Assembly: GCA_902462065.1 (NCBI GenBank)
Contig: CABQAK010000017.1
Span: 1-41,271 of the forward strand
Reading direction: 5' to 3'
Length of the DNA: 41,271 nt
DNA from: an uncultured Collinsella sp.
GTDB taxonomy: Bacteria; Actinomycetota; Coriobacteriia; Coriobacteriales; Coriobacteriaceae
Part shown: positions 7,504 to 15,053 of the stretch, piece by piece
How the letters are laid out: the number at the start of each line of letters is the position of its first letter
Numbering within the stretch: the first letter of the stretch is position 1
The notes under the pieces: generated by a model
What the model was told of the DNA's origin: nothing
Seen by the model: the letters and a program-made list of their open reading frames with translations, nothing else
Database searches by the model: none
Position numbers and translations under genes: made by a program

Positions 7504-8484
7504 ATGAAGTTCGCACGCGATTGTCGCTCAAGCGAATCCAACGAAGTTACCGCGCAGCTGCTGTTCGAGGCGCTGCCGTGGATTAAGAACCTGACGGGTA
7601 AGACGGTCGTTATCAAGTACGGCGGTGCCGCCATGGTCGACGAGCAGCTGCGTCGTGACGTGATGAGCGACATCGTCCTGCTCAAGATTATCGGCATGCG
7701 CCCTGTTATCGTGCACGGTGGCGGCAAGGCCATCAACGAGGCACTCAGCCACTACGACATCCCCGTCGAGTTTAAGAACGGCCAGCGCGTGACTACGCCT
7801 GCCACCATGGATATCGTGCGCGAGGTACTGGGCGGCAAAGTTAACCAGGAGCTGGTCGCGGCGCTCAACCAGCACGGCAACCTGGCCGTGGGCGTGTCGG
7901 GCAGCGATGCCGGCACGCTCATCGCCGAGCCGCTCGACCCCGAGCTCGGACGCGTGGGCAAAGTGACGCACGTCAACACCGACTATATCGAGCGCTTACT
8001 CGATAGCGAGTACATCCCCGTCATCGCTACCGTCGCGGCGGGGGAGGACGGCGGTTTCTTCAACATCAACGCCGATACCGCCGCCGGTGCCGTTGCCGCG
8101 GCGCTCCACGCGCATAAGGCGATCTTTTTGACCGATGTCGATGGCCTGTACAAGGACTTTAGCGACAAGGACTCGCTTATCTCCAACCTAACGCTCGACG
8201 AGGTTAACGAAATGCTCTATGGGGGCGAGGTCGACAAAGGCATGATTCCCAAGCTACGCGCCGCTGTCGATGCGCTTACCGCCGGCGTATTTCGTGCCCA
8301 CATCATTAACGGTACTACGCCGCACTCGCTGCTGCTGGAGCTGCTGACCGATGCCGGCGTCGGCACCGTGATCCATTCCACCGAGACGGCTTACGAGTTC
8401 GATACGCATCCGCATCCGCTTTCGACGTTTGCGGCGCGTCTGACCGAGAACCTTGACGAGGTCGAGAAGCTCCAGACGGTCTAG
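7504..8484 (+). CDS. argB: Acetylglutamate kinase ArgB
   Basis: Phosphorylates N-acetylglutamate, the second and usually arginine-sensitive step. The 326-residue product has the amino-acid-kinase signature VIKYGGAAM near residue 38 and VHGGGKAIN near residue 75, both nucleotide/substrate-binding glycine loops. I start at the ATG at 7504, preceded by GACGAGGCAG; the frame stays open to 7432 but that extension has no binding site and lies in the intergenic region. It is somewhat longer than the usual 290-300 residues, with about 20 extra at each end. An N-terminal helix is found in arginine-inhibited kinases, so feedback control is possible. Confidence 0.96.
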   Translation: MKFARDCRSSESNEVTAQLLFEALPWIKNLTGKTVVIKYGGAAMVDEQLRRDVMSDIVLLKIIGMRPVIVHGGGKAINEALSHYDIPVEFKNGQRVTTPATMDIVREVLGGKVNQELVAALNQHGNLAVGVSGSDAGTLIAEPLDPELGRVGKVTHVNTDYIERLLDSEYIPVIATVAAGEDGGFFNINADTAAGAVAAALHAHKAIFLTDVDGLYKDFSDKDSLISNLTLDEVNEMLYGGEVDKGMIPKLRAAVDALTAGVFRAHIINGTTPHSLLLELLTDAGVGTVIHSTETAYEFDTHPHPLSTFAARLTENLDEVEKLQTV

Positions 8485-8553
8485 CTGACCCGCAGCCGCC
8501 CCATTCCTGCACCCATAGCCCCGCGCCGTCTGGCGCCCAACGAAAGGCATCCC

Positions 8554-9837
8554 ATGTCACTTGCAGCTCAGCAATCGCTTGAATCCCATTACGTTATGCA
8601 TACCTTTGGCCGCTCTCCGGTCGAGTTTGTCGAGGGTCACGGCATGAAGCTCACCGGCGACGATGGCCGTGAGTACCTCGACTTTCTTGCTGGAATCGGT
8701 GTGTGTAGCCTAGGCCACGGTAATCCTGCAGTGCTTTCGGCGCTCGAGGCGCAGACAAAAAAGCTCATGCATGTCTCCAATTACTTCTACATCGAGCAGC
8801 GTGGACAGGTCGCGGCGCTGCTGTCCAAGCTTGCCAACGACGACGTAGATGGTGCGTGCGTGCTGGCCGATGCCATTGCCGCCGGCGATGAGACCACGGC
8901 CGCTGCGCTCGGTGCCCCGGCCGCGGACGAGCAGGTGTGGGAGACGTTCTTTGCCAATTCAGGTGCCGAAGCCAACGAGGGCTCGATGAAGCTCGCGCGT
9001 CTGTACGCCAAGCGTGCTGGTAACGGCGGCAACACCATCGTATGCATGCGCGGCGGCTTCCACGGCCGTACGCTCGAGACCATTGCCGCCACCATGCAGG
9101 ATTGGCTACAGGACAGCTTCCGTCCGCTGCCGGGTGGCTTTGTGGCCTGCACACCCAACGATGTCGATGAACTGCGCGCGATCTTTAAGCAGCTGGGGAG
9201 CGAAATTTGTGCCGTGATGCTCGAGCCGATCCAGGGTGAGAGTGGCGTGCACCCCATGACCGAGGAGTTTATGGCTGAGGCGCGCGACCTGGCACACGAA
9301 GTGGGCGCCGTTCTTATCGCCGACGAGGTCCAGTGCGGTCTGTTCCGCTCCGGCAAGCCGTTTGCGTTCCAGACCTATGGCGTGGAGCCCGACATTATGA
9401 GCCTTGCCAAGGGGATCGCCGATGGCGTGCCTATGGGTGCCGTGGTGGCAAAGAAGAAGATCGCCGACGTGTTTAAGCCGGGCGACCACGGCTCGACCTT
9501 TGGCGGTAGCTGCTTGGCCGTCGCGGCGTGCGCCGCGACGCTCTCCGCGCTTGTGCGCGGCGACTACGCTGAGCATGCCGCCAAGGTGGGTGCTTATATG
9601 GAGCAGGCGCTGGCCAAGCTTCCGCACGTGGTTGAGGTTCGTGGCCGCGGCCTGATGCTCGGCTGCGACTTGGATGACGCTGCGGGCGATGCGCATGATA
9701 TTGTTGCCCGCGCGCTGGCCGCCGGCGCCGTGATTAACGCGACCGGAGCTCATACGCTGCGTTTCCTGCCGCCGCTTGTCTGCGAGGAAGCCGACGTGGG
9801 CAGCCTGATCGAGATTTTGTCGGACGTTTTGGCCTAA
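8554..9837 (+). CDS. argD: Acetylornithine aminotransferase ArgD
   Basis: PLP-dependent class III aminotransferase converting N-acetylglutamate semialdehyde to N-acetylornithine. The pyridoxal lysine is Lys286 (SLAKGIADG), with NSGAEANE binding the phosphate and ADEVQCGLFRSG the cofactor ring. At 427 residues it is about 30 longer than typical; the excess is an Ala/Asp-rich insert near residues 97-125 (DVDGACVLADAIAAG onward) before the NSGAEAN motif. ATG after a GAAAGG site. Last gene of argCJBD; argF, argG and argH are not in this window. Confidence 0.96.
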   Translation: MSLAAQQSLESHYVMHTFGRSPVEFVEGHGMKLTGDDGREYLDFLAGIGVCSLGHGNPAVLSALEAQTKKLMHVSNYFYIEQRGQVAALLSKLANDDVDGACVLADAIAAGDETTAAALGAPAADEQVWETFFANSGAEANEGSMKLARLYAKRAGNGGNTIVCMRGGFHGRTLETIAATMQDWLQDSFRPLPGGFVACTPNDVDELRAIFKQLGSEICAVMLEPIQGESGVHPMTEEFMAEARDLAHEVGAVLIADEVQCGLFRSGKPFAFQTYGVEPDIMSLAKGIADGVPMGAVVAKKKIADVFKPGDHGSTFGGSCLAVAACAATLSALVRGDYAEHAAKVGAYMEQALAKLPHVVEVRGRGLMLGCDLDDAAGDAHDIVARALAAGAVINATGAHTLRFLPPLVCEEADVGSLIEILSDVLA

Positions 9838-9862
9838 CACAGCGCAATAACTCAATTTTGAC

Positions 9863-9923
9863 CGGGTTCCGGACTGCGGTCGTGCCATTTACGGCACGAT
9901 TCAGCGGTCTGGAGCCCGTTTTA
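9863..9923 (+). terminator. Terminator of the arg operon
   Basis: Nested hairpin: outer CGGG/CCCG with GTTCCGGAC against GTCTGGAGC, inner CGTGCC/GGCACG, then TTTTA (9919-9923). Starts 26 bases after the argD stop. Confidence 0.75.
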
Positions 9924-9950
9924 CTATCGATTTACCATGGCTGGGATAGG

Positions 9951-10174
9951 CCGTGTGCAAAAAGTGGCAAATATGAGTACGGGCACTAACTTCGTAACAT
10001 ATAAATTAGGCGTTTTTAGATGAGTTGGGCCACATATGTCCAGTTTTGTAGTAACTAAATTGGCTTAACTGGACTATCAGTCGTCGTTCTAATGTCGGAT
10101 TTGCCTTTTATGACTTCGAAAACGCTGCTACCAAAAAGGTGGCAGTACTCATATTTGGCATTTTTTGCACACGG
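9951..10174. mobile_element. Probable MITE with 30-bp terminal inverted repeats
   Basis: The 30 bases at 9951-9980 and the reverse complement of 10145-10174 match at 28 positions (ends CCGTGTGCAAAA and TTTTGCACACGG; inner ends ATGAGTAC and GTACTCAT). The 224-bp interval is markedly AT-richer than its surroundings, has no convincing gene, and shows no clear target-site duplication. Size, ends and lack of coding capacity fit a non-autonomous miniature element; no transposase is present in the window. Confidence 0.6.
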
Positions 10175-10195
10175 GTATTCGCCAAGGGTCCATTT

Positions 10196-10359
10196 CGCCG
10201 CCCGCTCTCGCTTCGCTCCTCGCGTGCTGCGCTGGAAAACGCTTACGCGTTTCCTCAGCTCCGCACCCTTGCGGGTTCGAATCCCTCTGCGATGGGCCCA
10301 AAAAGGAAAGGCCCCCATCGCTGGGAGCCTTTTCAATCAAGTGGTGGGCGATGAGGGAT
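10196..10359. repeat. tRNA-tail repeat unit 1
   Basis: First of two similar units. It contains small hairpins, a tRNA T-arm-like block GGGTTCGAATCCCTC (10273-10287) on the plus strand, a minus-strand terminator hairpin (AAAGGC...GCCTTT), and ends in AGTGGTGGGCGATGAGGGAT (10340-10359), which is the complement of the tRNA-Val 3' end including CCA. No complete cloverleaf can be folded from it. Confidence 0.6.
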
Positions 10360-10375
10360 GTCCGCGTGCGGCTGG

Positions 10376-10545
10376 CGCCGCCCGCTCTCGCTTCGGGCCT
10401 GCGGCCCTCGCGTGCTACGCTGGAAAACGCTTCGCGTTTCCTCAGCTTCGCACCCTTGCGGGTTCGAATCCCTCTGCGATGGGCCAAAACAAAAACGGTC
10501 CCCTTGCGAGGACCGTTTCCAATTCAGTGGTGGGCGATGAGGGAT
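10376..10545. repeat. tRNA-tail repeat unit 2
   Basis: Second unit, closely matching 10196-10359 apart from an added GGGCCTGCGGCCC hairpin and a different terminator sequence. It has the same T-arm-like block (10460-10474) and ends in the same 20 bases (10526-10545), which here are the real 3' end of the adjacent tRNA-Val. Confidence 0.6.
10485..10520 (-). terminator. Terminator of tRNA-Val
   Basis: On the minus strand, just downstream of the tRNA, a hairpin AAACGGTCC...GGGACCGTTT is followed by TTTGTTTT, a good factor-independent terminator. Confidence 0.75.
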
Positions 10546-10603
10546 TCGAACCCCCAGCCTTGTGCGTGTAAAGCACCTGCGCTAACCGTTGCGCCAATCG
10601 CCC
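10528..10603 (-). tRNA. tRNA-Val (anticodon UAC)
   Basis: A full cloverleaf reads on the minus strand: acceptor GGGCGAT/ATCGCCC, D-arm GCGC..GCGC, anticodon loop TTTACAC with anticodon TAC, T-arm GGGGG-TTCGAAT-CCCTC, discriminator A and encoded CCA. A TATACT box on the minus strand (10614-10619) is placed correctly for a -10 element; the -35 is weak. The gene lies next to two degenerate copies of its own 3' end. Confidence 0.95.
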
Positions 10604-10660
10604 GCAGGGATTGAGTATAGCGGAAACCCTGGGCTGTTCACCGCTAATTCATAACGAAAC

Positions 10661-12529
10661 TTACGCGGCGACTTCGGCGCCCTTGTTCTCGTCGATAAAG
10701 AAACGCTTGTACCAGATGAGGAACGTCAGCGTGGTATAGATCTTGCGCTGGTTGAGCGCGCGACCTTCAAAGTGATCGTCAAGCAGTTTCATGAGCGCAT
10801 CGGTGTCAAAGAAATCGGCAGCCCACGGTGCGGTGAAGTATTCCTTTACGTAGTCGTAGTACTTTTGCTCACGCAGCCAGAACTTGACCGGTACGGGGAA
10901 GCCCACCTTCTTGCGCGTTGCCCACTCGTCGGGCAGCGTGCGGTTGGCAGCGTGACGCAGGACGAGCTTGCAGCCTTCTTCGTTAACGCGGTAGTTGGCG
11001 GGAATGTGTTCGGCAAACTCCATGACCTTCTTGTCCAGGAACGGGACGCGAAGTTCCAGAGAATGTGCCATGCACATCTTGTCGGCCTTGAGCAGGATGT
11101 CGCCCGGCAGCCACATGTTCATATCCAGATACTGTTTCTTGGAAAGCTCGCAGCAGTTGGGAACCTGCTTGTAGTACTCGGCGCACATCTCGGCGGCGTT
11201 CTTGCCGGTGTCATAAGCGGGCTTGAGCACCTCGTCGACCTCGGAGGGATCGAACACCTTTGCCTGACCCACATACCAGCGCTCGGGAACCTCGGCGCAT
11301 TTCGTCAGGAAGTTGTGGCCCTTAAAGTAGGGGAGATGCTGAACGAGCGAGCCCAGGGCGCGACGTACGCCGAGCGGCACGCGCTTCTTAAAGGAGCGCA
11401 TCTCGGGGGTGTCCTCGTACCACTCATAGCCGGCAAACAGCTCGTCGGCACCCTCGCCCGAAAGGACGACGGTGACCTCCTCGGAAGCCATCTGCGCCAG
11501 ATAGTACAGCGGCACGCTGGACAGGTTCGACTGCGGCTCGTCCATGTGATACTGGATATCGGGCAATGCATCGAAGAACTCGTCGGCGGTAATCATCTTG
11601 CGCACGTTCTTGATGCCCAGCTTGTCGGAAAGCTCGGCAGCGTAGTTGGTCTCGTTGAAGTTCTTGTAATCAAAGCCGACAGAATACGTGGTGTCAGGCA
11701 TGAGACAGGCGGCAATGTAGCTGGAGTCCACGCCGCCAGAAAGGAACGAGCCCACCTTAACATCGGCGATTCGGTGTGCAGCGACGCTTTCGTGCACGAC
11801 CTTGTCGCACTCGTCCACGTACTCCTCGAAGGTCTTGGAGTTGTCGTCGGTGAAGTCACAGCTCCAGTAACGCTTGATGTCCATGGTGTTGGTCGTCAGG
11901 TCATACGTAAAGCAATGCGCCGGGGCAAGCTTGAATACGCCCTTAAAGAAGGTCTCCTCCGTGGCGGGGAATTGCAGCGTCAGGTAGGGGCGCAGCGCGT
12001 CGTGGTTGACAGCCTTCTCAAACTTGGGATGGTCCAGGAAGCTCTTGATCTCGGAGCCAAACAGCAGCGAGCCATCGGATGCCTGGTAGTAATAGAACGG
12101 CTTGATACCAAAGATGTCACGAGCGCCAAAGAGTTTGTTCTTGTTCTGGTCGTGAATCACGAACGCGTACATGCCGCGCAGGCGGTTGACCAGGTCCTCG
12201 CCCCACTCCTCGTAACCGTGTACCAGGACCTCGGTATCAGCGTTGCAGTGGAAGGCGTAGCCGGCTGCCTCCAGCTCGGCGCGAAGCTCTTGGAAGTTGT
12301 AGATCTCTCCGTTGAAGACAATCGTGACCTTGCCGTCGTCGCTCGACATGGGCTGAGCTCCAGCTTCGGAAAGATCAAGAATCGAAAGACGACGGAAGCC
12401 AAGGGCAACGTTGTCGACGATATGCTGGCCGCCCATATCGGGACCACGGTGGATGATGCGATTCATCATGGCCGTGAGAACCAGCTCACTCTGTTCATCT
12501 GTACCGGTAAAACCGACAAAACCGCACAT
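10661..12529 (-). CDS. asnB: Asparagine synthase (glutamine-hydrolysing) AsnB
   Basis: Makes asparagine from aspartate, ATP and glutamine. The start is fixed by the catalytic cysteine: the N-terminus must be MCGFVG so that Cys2 becomes the nucleophile after Met removal, which places the ATG at 12527-12529; an AAAGGATC site precedes it. Residues 1-210 are the class II glutaminase domain (RGPD, NGEIYN blocks); the synthetase domain carries the PP-loop SGGVDSS (264-270). Length 622 is typical for the larger actinobacterial type. Minus-strand gene, alone between the tRNA-Val and the amino-acid transporter. Confidence 0.96.
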   Translation of the reverse strand: MCGFVGFTGTDEQSELVLTAMMNRIIHRGPDMGGQHIVDNVALGFRRLSILDLSEAGAQPMSSDDGKVTIVFNGEIYNFQELRAELEAAGYAFHCNADTEVLVHGYEEWGEDLVNRLRGMYAFVIHDQNKNKLFGARDIFGIKPFYYYQASDGSLLFGSEIKSFLDHPKFEKAVNHDALRPYLTLQFPATEETFFKGVFKLAPAHCFTYDLTTNTMDIKRYWSCDFTDDNSKTFEEYVDECDKVVHESVAAHRIADVKVGSFLSGGVDSSYIAACLMPDTTYSVGFDYKNFNETNYAAELSDKLGIKNVRKMITADEFFDALPDIQYHMDEPQSNLSSVPLYYLAQMASEEVTVVLSGEGADELFAGYEWYEDTPEMRSFKKRVPLGVRRALGSLVQHLPYFKGHNFLTKCAEVPERWYVGQAKVFDPSEVDEVLKPAYDTGKNAAEMCAEYYKQVPNCCELSKKQYLDMNMWLPGDILLKADKMCMAHSLELRVPFLDKKVMEFAEHIPANYRVNEEGCKLVLRHAANRTLPDEWATRKKVGFPVPVKFWLREQKYYDYVKEYFTAPWAADFFDTDALMKLLDDHFEGRALNQRKIYTTLTFLIWYKRFFIDENKGAEVAA

Positions 12530-12653
12530 GCAAGATCCTTTCTGCTGACGGCTCAGGTGTACTGCCGCAAGGATTGTGGCAGCTGATGTCAAATAATCTT
12601 TACTATCATGCCAATCTTTTGTTTCGTGATAGGGCATAAGCGCCGAGCGAACC

Positions 12654-12699
12654 GAAAAAACCACGGCCCGATCTTCAGGCGAAGCGGCGGGCCGTGGTT
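12654..12699 (-). terminator. Terminator of the amino-acid transporter gene
   Basis: Perfect 12-bp stem AACCACGGCCCG / CGGGCCGTGGTT (12659-12670 and 12688-12699), followed on the minus strand by a T-run (complement of the A-run at 12654-12660). Confidence 0.88.
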
Positions 12700-12720
12700 G
12701 CGAACGCTATGTACGAGCGG

Positions 12721-14769
12721 TTAGCGCTTGCTGCGCTTGGCGAGACGGTGCTCCACCTTGGTGACGATGTGGATGAGCGGAATCGTCACGACCAGATAGT
12801 AAAGTGCGGCGCAAATGTAGGGCGTAATGTTGCCCGTGGTTGCCGTGAGGTTTTTGGAGAACAGCATGAGCTCCATGACGCCAACGCTCGAAAGCAGCGA
12901 CGTGTCCTTGTACAGCATAACGAACTCGCTGGTCATAGTCGGTATAGCGCAACGTACGGCTTGCGGGATCACGATGCGCGACATAACTTGGGACCAAGTC
13001 ATGCCAAGCGAGTAGGCAGCTTCTGATTGACCAGGCGGTACGCTCTCGATGCCGGCACGGAAAATCTCGGCAAGATAGGCCGAGCAGTTGATGGCGAGCA
13101 CGCCAACGCCGAGCGGCAGATTGGGCACGTTGAGACCGATCATAGGGAACCCAAAGAACGCAATGTAGATCTGCAGGAAGAGCGGGGTTCCGCGTAGGAC
13201 GTTGATGTATGTCACGGCGATGCCGCGTAGCATACGACTATGACTGATTTTCATAAAGGCAAACAGCAAGCCGATGGGGATGGCGAGCGGAAAACCGATG
13301 GCGGTCACGGCAAGTGCTATGCCCCAGCCCTTAAAGAGCGAGGCGATTGAGGTGACGATAATCTGCGGCTTGAAGAACATGCCCAAAAACGGGTTGGAGT
13401 TCCATGCGGCAACCCAAGGCTGGGCATCGAGCCAGGCGACGATTTCTTGTACCATGGTGCTCTCCGAGACGCTGATGGTGGGGCTCTCGGGAAGATCTCG
13501 CTTGTCGCCGTCGGCGACATAGCTGCCGGTGACGGCATAGGCACCCGCGTTGCTCGGGAATACGACGTCGGGGACGACAACGCGAATCTGCGAGCCGGCA
13601 GCGACGAGATCGGCGAACTTGATGACGAGCTTTGAGCCGTTCAGCGAGCACGATGCCTTGACACCCGTCTGGTTCAGTCCGTCGAGCAGCGTGACCTTAA
13701 CATCGGTGCTTTCAAACGATCCGCCCTCGGGCAGCTCAAGTTCAATTTGCGAAACGTCGCCCTCGTCGCTACCCGTTGTCGCTTCCCAGGTCAGGCGGGT
13801 TGCAATGCCGCCGAGCACGCCGTTGCCGCTGTCCTCGTTTGACTTGGCGGTCGCCGAGGTGACGGCGAGTGAAGCGCCCGTCGCGTCGTCTGAGCTCGAG
13901 GCATCCTCGTTATCGGACCCGCTCGTGGGTGCCATGCCAAACCACTTCTCGTACAGTTTGTCATAGGCGCCGGAGCTCTTGATCTTGGCGAGGACATCGT
14001 TGATGGCCTGTGTCAGCTCGGGGTTGTCTTTAGAGACGGCAATGCCAAACTGCTCGCCCGTCGGAACCTCTTTGATGATCTCCATACCGGTAAAGGAGTT
14101 CGAAACCATCCACTGCTCAACGGGCAAATCGCATACGACCGCCTGGCACTGACCACTCATGACGGCGGTGAAGGCTGCCGTCCAGTCGTCAAAGTTGACG
14201 GTGGTTGCCTGCGGCAGGTTCTCGATTGCCCACTCCTCGGACGTGGTGCCCGACTGCACGGCAATTTTGACGCCCGGTGCGTTGAGGCTATCGACCGTGT
14301 CGTATCCAGTGTTCTTTGCAACTGCGACGCCCTGATTGGAGTCGATATAGGGGTCGGTGAAGTCGACCTCTTCTTTGCGCTCGTCGGTAATCGTGATGTT
14401 GCATGCGCCGACATCGGTCTTTACACCCTGTTTGACCATGGGGATAATGCCGTCGAACTTTTGCGCCGGCAAGTAGTTGAGCTCCAGACCGAGCTCGTCT
14501 GCGATCATGCCCATGAGTTCATAGGTAAAGCCTTGGTCTTTGCCGGAATCGTTGACGTATTCAAACGGGGGTGTGGCCAAGTCACTTGCGACGGTGAGCT
14601 TGCCATTCTCGACGAGTGTGTAGGTGCTCGAGGCGTTCTGGGAGGACGAACAGCCGCTCGCGCCGATGATGGTGGCAAGGGCCACAGCGACCGTCGCGAA
14701 GGCGCAGGCGATGTGCCGGGTCAACTGGACATGTGCCGAGTGGTGGCGACGCTCGAAGTGTCGTTTCAT
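12721..14769 (-). CDS. Polar amino-acid ABC transporter, binding protein and permease in one chain
   Basis: Single 682-residue protein of three parts. Residues 1-40 form a lipoprotein signal ending IGASGC, so Cys40 would be lipidated. Residues about 48-280 are a family 3 solute-binding domain for polar amino acids. Residues about 281-440 hold a Ser/Asp-rich linker and a beta-rich domain of unknown role. Residues about 465-675 are a His/Gln/Glu-type permease with the ATPase-contact EAA loop (EAAYSLGM, 583-590). Binding protein-permease fusions are known, but the inserted middle domain is unusual. The ATG at 14767-14769 follows AAAGGATTCC. No ATP-binding subunit is encoded nearby, so it must be supplied from elsewhere. 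Substrate not determinable. Confidence 0.88.
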   Translation of the reverse strand: MKRHFERRHHSAHVQLTRHIACAFATVAVALATIIGASGCSSSQNASSTYTLVENGKLTVASDLATPPFEYVNDSGKDQGFTYELMGMIADELGLELNYLPAQKFDGIIPMVKQGVKTDVGACNITITDERKEEVDFTDPYIDSNQGVAVAKNTGYDTVDSLNAPGVKIAVQSGTTSEEWAIENLPQATTVNFDDWTAAFTAVMSGQCQAVVCDLPVEQWMVSNSFTGMEIIKEVPTGEQFGIAVSKDNPELTQAINDVLAKIKSSGAYDKLYEKWFGMAPTSGSDNEDASSSDDATGASLAVTSATAKSNEDSGNGVLGGIATRLTWEATTGSDEGDVSQIELELPEGGSFESTDVKVTLLDGLNQTGVKASCSLNGSKLVIKFADLVAAGSQIRVVVPDVVFPSNAGAYAVTGSYVADGDKRDLPESPTISVSESTMVQEIVAWLDAQPWVAAWNSNPFLGMFFKPQIIVTSIASLFKGWGIALAVTAIGFPLAIPIGLLFAFMKISHSRMLRGIAVTYINVLRGTPLFLQIYIAFFGFPMIGLNVPNLPLGVGVLAINCSAYLAEIFRAGIESVPPGQSEAAYSLGMTWSQVMSRIVIPQAVRCAIPTMTSEFVMLYKDTSLLSSVGVMELMLFSKNLTATTGNITPYICAALYYLVVTIPLIHIVTKVEHRLAKRSKR

Positions 14770-15053
14770 CTGGAATCCTTTGCTTGGGCATGATGGGTCG
14801 GCATTGTGGGTCAATGAGGCACATCAAGACATTTGAATAAAGAATAGCACCCAGATTTCCTTGTATTTACGCGGGGTGAACACTGTTGCTATTTATTAAC
14901 CCACGACGCAGTCCATGCAATTTTTTAGAAGGCTGCAGTGCGCGCAAGGTCAGGTGGCATATTAGGATGGTTGATAATACAGAATGTTTCATCGTTTCTG
15001 CCGCGGGACGTCTTTTGCCCTTTAAGGCTGAATTTAGCGAGAGAGGTCTTTGT

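Noticed and set aside
10260..10300. Second and third tRNA genes suggested by T-arm blocks GGGTTCGAATCCCTC
   Set aside because: No matching acceptor, D-arm or correct anticodon loop can be formed at either copy.
10055..10614. Several short open frames in the repeat region left of tRNA-Val
   Set aside because: They run through tRNA and palindromic repeat sequence, and their similar translations arise from the duplicated units, not from proteins.
10772..12586. Plus-strand open frame of 604 codons opposite asnB
   Set aside because: Shadow of asnB, whose catalytic motifs fix the coding strand.
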